Assembly: GCA_016717325.1 (NCBI GenBank)
Contig: JADKFV010000004.1
Span: forward strand, 186,001 to 250,000
DNA: 64,000 bases
Direction: 5' to 3'
From: Bacteroidota bacterium
GTDB lineage: Bacteria > Bacteroidota > Bacteroidia > AKYH767-A > OLB10
The position numbers were made by a program, and so were the translations under genes. Positions 57,239 through 64,000 of the stretch are shown here, in pieces. The notes below the pieces were generated by a model. It ran no database searches. It was not told the DNA's origin and saw only the letters and a program-made list of their open reading frames with translations. The first letter of the stretch is position 1. Each line of letters begins with the position of its first letter.

Positions 57239-58717
57239 ATGAAATCAATTATTTTTGCAGTAATATACTGTAGTGTTGTTCTTTTAAATATATCTTTTGG
57301 CCAAGTTACATTTAGTAAATATTATACCAATCCACTCAATGGTCTTGATGTGAGCAATAATTTAATTTTGGATGACTCTATACTTATTTATCCTTTTGCA
57401 GGCTTGAATACGTTCAATTGGCAGCAGTTGGTAATTGCAAGATTAAACTCTTTTGGTGATGTTTTGGTTCAAAAGGAATATGGTGATACCATGGAATGGA
57501 TAGTGCCACAAGCTTCTTTATTTCTTAATGATAATTATTATGTTGGTTGTTATCATGCAAATGCATTTAACAGTCAGGAAAGTATAGGATTAATGAAAAT
57601 TGATAAAAACTTAGACACTATATGGTTCAAAAAATATGCTTTTGACACACTCTTTGAATATATTAATCAAAGTATCTTGTTATGCGCTGATGGCGGTATT
57701 TTAATAAGCGCATAAAAATATGACAAGGCATTTACTGATGGAAACATTTATTTAATAAAGGTTGATAGCAACGGCATTTACCAATGGGACAAAGAATTTG
57801 TTTACCCTAACTGGGATGCCGGCTGGGCAAGCATAGAATTACCCGACCATGGATTTTTTGTTATTGGACAAACACGGAGTTTTGGGGCAGGCCAACGTGA
57901 TTGGTTGCTTATTCGTACTGATAGTGTTGGAAATGAAAAGTGGCATAAAACTTTTGGTTATCCGGAAATTGATACACCTATTAATATAAGTAAAGCCACA
58001 GATGGAAATTATTTTATAGCTGGACAAATGGAATTTAATAATTTTAGCAAAGCCGCAATTTATAAAATTGATACATCAGGCAATATTAAATGGTATAATC
58101 ATTATGCAATTACAGAACAAACAGAATTTTGGAAAGCAACCGAATTAGGTGATGGTTCCATAATAGCCGCTGGTTTGGCGGAAGATACAAGTGATTATAT
58201 TGGTAAAGGCCTTTTAATGAAAGTTGATGCCTTAGGCAACCCACTTTGGCATAGAATATTTCCCGTTGGCAACAACCATGCTTGGTTCCGCAACGTTTAC
58301 CCCACTGCCGATGGAGGTTTTATAATGCCCGGCAGTGCAGTAGATGGCCCAAGTGGCAACCAAGATGCATGGCTTGTAAAAGTGGATAGCCTCGGTTGCG
58401 ATAGTAATGGCTGCGCACTATACACAGCACTGCCAAGCATTGCTCCCCTCTCCAATGGAGAGGGGCCGGAGGTGAGGATTTTCCCCAACCCGTGCAGCCA
58501 TTTCTTCCTAATCAATTTCACCAAAAAGCAAAATGACTACGATACGTATACCGTTACAGTTACAAACAGTGCCGGGCAAATATTACTCAAACAAAAAATG
58601 GTAAACAGCACACAGCCGCACCCAATTTTTGTGCAAAGCCTTACCGCAGGTTTTTACATGGTGAAAGTAAGTGTGGGAGATAATGTGTATGTGAGAAAGT
58701 TGATTATTGAGAAATAG
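57239..58717 (+). CDS. Secreted repeat protein with T9SS sorting domain, internal stop
   Basis: A signal peptide (MKSIIFAVIYCSVVLLNISFG) precedes beta-propeller-like repeats (GNEKWHKTFGYPEIDTPINI, DGNYFIAGQMEF, ADGGFIMPGSAVDGPSGNQD). Near residue 400 a palindromic element encodes APLSNGEGPEVR in frame, then comes a type A T9SS sorting domain (IFPNPCSHFFLINF, ending GFYMVKVSVGDNVYVRKLI). The frame contains an in-frame TAA at 57713-57715 (GILISA*KYDKAFTDGN); it is a substitution-type stop rather than a frameshift, so this is a pseudogene, a readthrough gene or an error. A paralogue follows the vapBC remnant at 60204. Confidence 0.8.
58445..58465. repeat. In-frame palindrome before a T9SS sorting domain
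   Basis: CCCCTCTCC, an AAT loop, and GGAGAGGGG form a perfect nine-base stem inside the coding sequence, giving PLSNGEGPEVR. The same element sits at the same place in the paralogue (61429-61466). Confidence 0.85.
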
Positions 58718-58907
58718 AAATTAAAATTAAACCAAATGGAAAGGGAAATTTGCATTTATTAATTACGAAAAAAGTATGATAATTGTTGCATGTAGAATTT
58801 GATTGGCATAATAATTAAAAATCAATTCCATCAAAAAAAGGCTGCCGATTTTTTATTTTACTACCATTATATTGTAAAAAATCGTATAGCTTTGTGAAAA
58901 AATTATA

Positions 58908-59113
58908 ATGAAAATAGTAATTGAAATTCCACAAAATAAGGCCGACTGGATATTGGCATCGCTTAACGATATCCCCGAAGTAAAATACTTTCTAATGACC
59001 AACAACCAATTAAGAACGAAATTCTTACGGCATTGGCAAGTAGCTGGCAACCAAAATTATCAATTGAAGATATTGACGAACGCTTATCAGAACAAAAGAA
59101 TGAGTGGCTATGA
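58908..59113 (+). CDS. Probable antitoxin of a vapBC-type pair, frameshifted
   Basis: The protein starts MKIVIEIPQNKADWILASLN and, in the original frame, runs on out of register. One missing base near 59006-59012 changes it to NQIKNEILTALASSWQPKLS then IEDIDERLSEQKNEWL, with a TGA at 59111-59113 that overlaps the ATG of the toxin (ATGA). Such ~65-residue proteins directly before PIN toxins, in the antitoxin style of Bacteroidota, are DNA-binding or short neutralising peptides. The overlap is the classic coupling of a toxin-antitoxin operon. Confidence 0.7.
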
Positions 59114-60126
59114 AATATTTATTGGATACCAATATTATTATTTATCATCTTAATGGTTTATTAAATGATAAAACGCAAATTTCGATCAACAGCATGCTTA
59201 CCCTCGATTTGCAACTATCAATCATTACAAAAATTGAACTTTTGGGATTTAAATTTACCAGCCAAAAGCAGAAATTATCTACTCAAATGTTTGTTGATAA
59301 TGTAAATTGGATTTTTGTATTAACTAAATTGGACAAAATAGGGTGTTTATTTTAGATAGGGTCAAAATTTTGTGGTCAAGGTAATGGGGATACGGGTTTT
59401 TTGAAAGCAAATAGGAAATAACAAGAGGTAAATAATATGGAAGATTTCCCTTACGTTTAGTAAATTAGAAAGATAAAACAAATAACCTTAAAACTTTTTT
59501 ATTTTTGATAAAGCAATGTGTGTCAAACTCCTGCTATTGCAGCTTGGGATTTTACAAATATAACAAGCTATTGAGAAAATTTTGAAGATTTGCATTAGTC
59601 CCATTAGTTATCGATTGTATTTTTATTCCTGCAATTTTTCACCTTTTAAAAAGATAGAGTATTTTTTGCCAACATTAACAAATTTAATAAGTAGTACCAT
59701 TATACGTTTGTAAGTTTGAAAAATCTTATGAATTGTATGACCGTATCAATCTTTTGTATGTCCGAAGAACATTTATTTGATTTGGCTAGCGAAGTTTTTA
59801 ACAAATTGTTTGTGCCCAAACGTTCAAAATCTGCCTTAATTGTTGAACCTATTTGCCCCATTTGTAACAGTATGGCATTTACAGAAAACTTTTTTATTCA
59901 TTTACTTTGATTTGCTGCAAAGCTAAAACATTTTGTCTATTAACCCATTTTATTAACTATTGCTATTGCCGACCAAGCTATTTTGCTAAGGCAAGAATAC
60001 AAAATTAAAACTCCTGATGCCATATTAGCGGCTACAGCAATTTTAGGTGATTACACTTTAGTTAGCCACAATGATAAGGACTTTAAGAAAATTGTGTCGC
60101 TAAAATATTTAAATCCGTTTTCTTAA
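59110..60126 (+). pseudogene. PIN-domain toxin VapC, split by a 624-base insertion
   Basis: The 5' part (59110-59326) reads MKYLLDTNIIIYHLNGLLND with the first catalytic Asp and a Glu in SIITKIELLGF, to WIFVLT. The 3' part (59960-60126) reads IAIADQAILLRQEYKIKTPD then AILAATAILGDYTLVSHNDKDF, with the third and fourth acidic residues. Removing 59327-59959 rejoins the codons exactly to a 127-residue PIN ribonuclease of the VapC family. The toxin is therefore inactive as it stands. Confidence 0.85.
59318..59959. mobile_element. 624-base insertion with 9-base target duplication
   Basis: TATTAACTA occurs at 59318-59326 and 59951-59959, at the exact points where vapC is interrupted. The inserted 59327-59950 has weakly matching ends (GGACAAAATAGGG and the complement AGACAAAATGTTTTAGC), so the terminal inverted repeats are short and imperfect. 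No transposase is encoded; the longest frame (59716-59910, MKNLMNCMTVSIFCMSEEHL...) is unrecognised and lacks a DDE or HUH motif. It is a non-autonomous or decayed element. Confidence 0.75.
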
Positions 60127-60203
60127 AAATGTTATGTCCTTGTTTTTCTTATACAGAATTCTGTTTGCGAAACTTTAGCCTATCAAAAATTAGTTATAGC
60201 CAA

Positions 60204-61706
60204 ATGATGACCTCAATATTATTAAAACCCAAAGGCTTTTGCCTCTTGGTTTTTTGCTTTGCGTTTAATTTTGTTGCCGCTCAAACTTTTAATAAAACTA
60301 TTCATGAAGGCATAGATAATTTATTTAATATAATTTCTTTTGACTCAAGTAATTATGCAATGATGACAACTGGATACCCATATTGGCCAAGGTCATTGAG
60401 CATTTTGAAAATAGAACCCCAAGGAATAATTACAAAAAAAAAGATTTACAATACACCTAATTACGGTATTCCTTATGGATTATTGAAATTAAATAATGAC
60501 ACTATGGTTGTCGGGAGTTTTGCTTATAATACAACCAACAATTTATTTTACGATTTTTTATTTTTTTTAAATAAAAAAATGGATAGTATTGATATTCGAT
60601 ATTTTCCTTCACCAATTGGTTTTGCTGTTGCTGGCCAGTATATTTTAAAAACAATTAATGGCCAAATATTAATCACAGGCCAAATAAATGATACGGCTCA
60701 TACTACAGGCGATTGCTACATTAGGATGATTGATAAACAAGGCAATATGTTGTGGACAAGTACATTCGGAGGACCAAAATATGATGCGGCCTACTCCTCC
60801 ATCGAGCTCCCCGATGCATCAATCCTCACTATTGGATGGACTCGCTCATTTGGGTTTGGCAACAACAGCAACCGCGATGTATTGCTTGTAAAGTGGGATT
60901 CGCTCGGCAATAAACTGTGGCACAAAACTTTTGGCTCACCCATCACTGAAATTGGCGTTGGTATTTCGGCAACTAAAGATGGAAATTATTTATTGGCTTG
61001 TGGCTCTTATGACCCCAATACTGTCAATATCAGCAAACCTTGGATAATAAAAATAGACACAGGAGGTAATATTATCTGGCAGAGCAAGCAGCCAAACAAT
61101 GGGAATGTAGGCTCCAACCCATGGTGGGCCAAAGAAACCAGCAAAGGAGATATAGTATGTGCAGGTAGTTGGCAAAACCCCACAACAAAATGGGACGAGG
61201 GCTGGATATTTTTATTAGATAGCATAGGCAACTTAAAATGGGAGCGGTCATTTCCACAAGGCAACGACCACGCCTATTTTCGTGATGTAATAGAAACAAG
61301 CGATAAAGGATTTATATGTGCCGGTTTTTGCTTTGAGGGTGCCAGCGGAGGGCAAGATGCCTGGCTCGTAAAACTCGATAGTGCAGGCTGCGATAGCGCA
61401 GGTTGCGCCATCTACACAGCTTTGCCTCCCTCACCCCTCTCCTACGGAGAGGGGCCGGGGGTGAGGTTATTCCCCAACCCCACAAAAGAAATCTTCTACA
61501 TAAAATTTCCCCATCAGTTTTTTGCCGATACGTATACCGTTACCGTTACAAACATGCAAGGGCAAGTGTTGCACCACCAAAAATATGTGTACAACCTCCG
61601 CCAGGATATTCCTGTATTTGCAAATAACTTGTGCAGCGGAATGTACCTTGTTACAATAAAAGTAGACGATAAAACGTATGTGAGTAAGTTGGTGATTGAG
61701 AAATAG
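60204..61706 (+). CDS. Secreted repeat protein with T9SS sorting domain
   Basis: The ATG at 60204 (or 60207) gives a signal peptide ending in FNFVAAQTFNK; the longer frame upstream is unsupported. Propeller-like repeats follow (LWTSTFGGPKYDAAYSSIEL, LWHKTFGSPITEIGVGISAT, GNIIWQSKQP, GWIFLLDSIGNLKWERSF). A palindromic element encodes PPSPLSYGEGPGVR just before the type A T9SS sorting domain (LFPNPTKEIFYIKF, ending GMYLVTIKVDDKTYVSKLV). It is a paralogue of the gene at 57239 and should be exported by type IX secretion. Function unknown. Confidence 0.88.
   Translation: MMTSILLKPKGFCLLVFCFAFNFVAAQTFNKTIHEGIDNLFNIISFDSSNYAMMTTGYPYWPRSLSILKIEPQGIITKKKIYNTPNYGIPYGLLKLNNDTMVVGSFAYNTTNNLFYDFLFFLNKKMDSIDIRYFPSPIGFAVAGQYILKTINGQILITGQINDTAHTTGDCYIRMIDKQGNMLWTSTFGGPKYDAAYSSIELPDASILTIGWTRSFGFGNNSNRDVLLVKWDSLGNKLWHKTFGSPITEIGVGISATKDGNYLLACGSYDPNTVNISKPWIIKIDTGGNIIWQSKQPNNGNVGSNPWWAKETSKGDIVCAGSWQNPTTKWDEGWIFLLDSIGNLKWERSFPQGNDHAYFRDVIETSDKGFICAGFCFEGASGGQDAWLVKLDSAGCDSAGCAIYTALPPSPLSYGEGPGVRLFPNPTKEIFYIKFPHQFFADTYTVTVTNMQGQVLHHQKYVYNLRQDIPVFANNLCSGMYLVTIKVDDKTYVSKLVIEK
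61429..61466. repeat. Nested palindrome in frame before the T9SS sorting domain
   Basis: An outer CCTCACC/GGTGAGG pair and an inner CCCCTCTCC/GGAGAGGGG pair around TAC form a nested stem that encodes SPLSYGEGPGVR. It is a fuller copy of the element at 58445-58465. Confidence 0.88.
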
Positions 61707-61926
61707 AAACAATTAAAAATACCACATTAAATAGAATATAAATTTAATGCTTCTATTAGAATTGGTCAATTGCTCTACATTAAACCAAAACAACATATGC
61801 CATGGAAAAAACAAGCTATTGAGGTTGTTCGGCATTACTAAGAGTACGTCATATTTTCATTCAAAACCTGACTACTCTTAGTATAACTCAAAATATCTAT
61901 ATTAGCCGCCCCTAATAAAAGACAAA

Positions 61927-62916
61927 ATGCAAAAAATAATGGCTGCCATTACCGCTGTTAATGGTTGGGTTCCGCCCGATGTGTTGACAAACAAGGCGCT
62001 CGAAACAATGGTGGAAACAACCGATGAGTGGATATTATCGCGCACCGGGATAAAAGAACGCCATATACTTAAAGGCGCAGATATGGGCACCAGTGAAATA
62101 GGTGTAAATGCCATAAATGGATTACTTGCCAAGCGGGGAATAAGTGCGATGGATATCGATATGATACTATGCGCCACCACTACACCCGATATGCAGTTTC
62201 CGGCCACAGCAAATATTATCAGCGATAAGATAGGGGCAAAAAATGCCTGGGGATACGATATAAATGCGGCTTGTTCGGGCTTTCTGTTTGCATTGGCAAC
62301 AGGATCCAAGTTTATAGAGTCGGGTCAATACAAAAAAGTAATTGTAGTAGGTGCCGATAAAATGTCGTCAATAATTGACTATGAAGACCGTGCAACGTGT
62401 ATCATATTTGGCGATGGTGGTGGAGCAGTTTTGCTGGAACCCAGCACCGATGGTAATGGCATAGTTGACAGCATTTTGAAAACTGATGGTGCCGGTCGGG
62501 CGTTTTTGCATCAAAAAGCCGGTGGCAGTGCGCGCCCGGCAACACATGCAACGGTCGATGCCAAGGAACATTTCGTTTATCAGGAAGGGCAAACGGTTTA
62601 TAAATTTGCTGTAACCAATATGGCCGAAGTATCGGCCGAAATAATGGAACGCAATAACCTGAAGGCCGAAGACATAGCATGGTTGGCACCTCACCAGGCA
62701 AACAAACGTATAATAGATGCTACTGCCAAGCGCATGGGTCTACCCGAAGAAAAAGTAATGCTAAACATTGAAAAATATGGCAATACCACCAACGGCACTA
62801 TTCCGCTTTGCCTTTGGGAGTGGGAAAGCAAGATGAAAAAAGGCGACAATATTATTTTATCGGCATTTGGAGGTGGGTTTACATGGGGCGCTATTTATTT
62901 GAAATGGGCCTATTAG
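61927..62916 (+). CDS. fabH: 3-oxoacyl-[acyl-carrier-protein] synthase III
   Basis: FabH condenses acetyl-CoA (or a branched primer) with malonyl-ACP to start fatty-acid synthesis. Catalytic Cys in NAACSGFLFA, His in WLAPHQANKRI and Asn in EKYGNTTNGT form the FabH triad; TTDEWILSRTGIKERH is the substrate-entry motif. Length (329) is normal. It is followed by accB and accC, so all three supply the first steps of fatty-acid synthesis; branched primers are used by many Bacteroidota, but the specificity is not readable from sequence. Confidence 0.95.
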   Translation: MQKIMAAITAVNGWVPPDVLTNKALETMVETTDEWILSRTGIKERHILKGADMGTSEIGVNAINGLLAKRGISAMDIDMILCATTTPDMQFPATANIISDKIGAKNAWGYDINAACSGFLFALATGSKFIESGQYKKVIVVGADKMSSIIDYEDRATCIIFGDGGGAVLLEPSTDGNGIVDSILKTDGAGRAFLHQKAGGSARPATHATVDAKEHFVYQEGQTVYKFAVTNMAEVSAEIMERNNLKAEDIAWLAPHQANKRIIDATAKRMGLPEEKVMLNIEKYGNTTNGTIPLCLWEWESKMKKGDNIILSAFGGGFTWGAIYLKWAY

Positions 62917-63017
62917 TGATAACTTTTTTTTCTACAAATCACATCTACATTGATTTTTAGCATATAATTGCAATTGAATAATTCCTCAAAACAGTAAAAC
63001 CTTAATTATTTACTATA

Positions 63018-63506
63018 ATGAATAAAAAAGAAATTGAAGAGCTAATTAAGTTCGTTTCGAAAGCGGGCGTAAGCGAAGTTCATTTAGAACTTCAGGATTT
63101 TAAAATTACTATTAAGAACGAAATTAAACGTGAACAGGTGTTTGTAAATACCAGCCCGGTGCAGCAGCAATACAGTCATGCTCCGGCAATTGCACAACCG
63201 GCACCTGTTACACCGGCACCAGCTGCCCCACAAGTTGTTGAAGCCGCACCCGCTGCCGATTCCAAGTTTATTACCGTTCACTCACCTATGATTGGTACAT
63301 TCTACCGTTCATCGTCACCCGACAAGCCAAACTTTGTAAGCGTAGGTGACGAAATAAAGCAAGGCAAAGTGATTTGCGTAATCGAAGCCATGAAACTTTT
63401 CAATGAAATAGAATGTGAGTATAGCGGCAAAATTGTAAAGGTACTAGTCGACAATGCCTCTCCTGTAGAGTACGACCAACCATTGTTTATAATAGATCCA
63501 AGCTAA
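63018..63506 (+). CDS. accB: Biotin carboxyl carrier protein of acetyl-CoA carboxylase
   Basis: BCCP carries the biotin that is carboxylated by AccC and passes CO2 to acetyl-CoA. The 162-residue protein has a typical N-terminal region, an Ala/Pro-rich flexible linker (residues ~56-80) and a C-terminal biotinyl domain with the attachment site EAMKLFNE, in which Lys126 would be biotinylated. It lies about 100 bases after fabH and 100 before accC. Confidence 0.95.
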   Translation: MNKKEIEELIKFVSKAGVSEVHLELQDFKITIKNEIKREQVFVNTSPVQQQYSHAPAIAQPAPVTPAPAAPQVVEAAPAADSKFITVHSPMIGTFYRSSSPDKPNFVSVGDEIKQGKVICVIEAMKLFNEIECEYSGKIVKVLVDNASPVEYDQPLFIIDPS

Positions 63507-63605
63507 TATAGGATTGGTTACGGGCTTTTCAGCACTTCCATAGTTGTTGAAATCCATTAACTATCATTTGTTTTTTTTGTTTTAAAACTAACAAGTAAAA
63601 TTTTT

Positions 63606-64000
63606 ATGTTTAAAAAAATACTCATAGCTAATCGTGGCGAAATTGCCTTACGCATAATTCGTACGTGTAAAGAAATGAACATACATACAGTAGCAGTATA
63701 TAGCACAGCCGATAAAAATAGTTTGCATGTGCGCTTTGCCGATGAAGCCGTTTGCATAGGTCCACCTCCAAGTCGCGATTCGTACCTCAACATGGCCAAC
63801 ATAATAGCCGCTGCCGAAATTACCAATGCAGATGCCATTCATCCCGGTTATGGTTTCTTGTCGGAGAACTCAAAATTTTCGCGTGTGTGCCGACAATGGA
63901 ATAAAATTTATTGGCGCTACTCCCGATCAAATTGATCAAATGGGCGATAAATCGAATGCCAAAGATACCATGAAACGTGCCGGTGTGCCCGTTATTCCCG
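63606..64000 (+). CDS. accC: Biotin carboxylase subunit of acetyl-CoA carboxylase, partial and frameshifted
   Basis: The N-terminal domain of biotin carboxylase (MFKKILIANRGEIALRIIRT, HVRFADEAVCIGP, ADAIHPGYGFLSEN) is encoded up to about 63870; the gene runs off the right edge. A frameshift lies between 63872 and 63891: adding two bases or removing one gives VCADNGIKFIGATPDQIDQM in the next frame, as in family members. It would charge the adjacent AccB with CO2 in an ATP-dependent step. Confidence 0.93.

Noticed and set aside
59716..59910. 64-codon frame inside the vapC insertion as a transposase
   Set aside because: It is short and has no DDE, HUH or helix-turn-helix motif that I can see; it may be chance.

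Overview
The window is low-GC DNA from a member of the Bacteroidota, most likely class Bacteroidia near Chitinophagales or Sphingobacteriales; the order is inferred from gene content only. Supporting signs are type IX secretion (T9SS) C-terminal sorting domains on many secreted proteins, gliding-motility genes gldF and gldG, a GWxTD-domain protein, SprB repeats, a DAHP synthase/chorismate mutase fusion, an HmuY/TonB heme-uptake pair, a tgt-lptF pair, and promoters with the Bacteroidota -7 box TAnnTTTG. There is no rRNA, prophage, CRISPR array or complete insertion sequence.

Layout. 1-8679: a large 5'-truncated beta-rich protein, a class C beta-lactamase-like hydrolase, a conserved hypothetical, a GNAT acetyltransferase, a LutA-like Fe-S protein and a UMF1-type MFS transporter. 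8864-9892: about 1 kb of almost pure G and T, probably a sequencing or assembly artefact. 10254-26102: adenine deaminase, three coupled genes for secreted proteins on the minus strand, further T9SS cargo genes and recG, separated by palindromic repeat arrays. 26456-33333: two leucine tRNAs, tgt-lptF, a glycosyltransferase, a META-domain lipoprotein, an MFS transporter and a D-3-phosphoglycerate dehydrogenase-like enzyme. 33590-40576: a DUF4160/DUF2442 pair, then gldF, gldG, a DUF4340 protein and a GWxTD protein. 40874-48202: a glycosyltransferase, beta-mannosidase, proline dehydrogenase, DAHP synthase/chorismate mutase and aroB. 48644-56129: an ice-binding protein, an lptC pair, a GNAT enzyme and hmuY/TonB receptor. 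56510-61706: T9SS cargo paralogues bracketing a wrecked vapBC toxin-antitoxin pair. 61927-end: fabH, accB and the start of accC (fatty-acid initiation).

Working together: gldF/gldG and the GWxTD protein fit the gliding and T9SS lifestyle that would export about nine cargo proteins encoded here; lptF and lptC serve LPS export; hmuY and its receptor serve heme capture; aroB and DAHP synthase supply chorismate.

At least ten genes carry frameshifts or stops, most at short A or G homopolymers and several in core genes (recG, aroB, gldG, lptF, accC). Much of this is probably residual sequence error, so affected genes are given as whole spans. The most interesting structure is non-coding: several families of short palindromic elements and minisatellite-like word repeats fill nearly every long intergenic gap, one family sits in frame as a linker before T9SS sorting domains, orphan sorting-domain tails lie between genes, and a 624-bp element has split vapC leaving a 9-bp target duplication.
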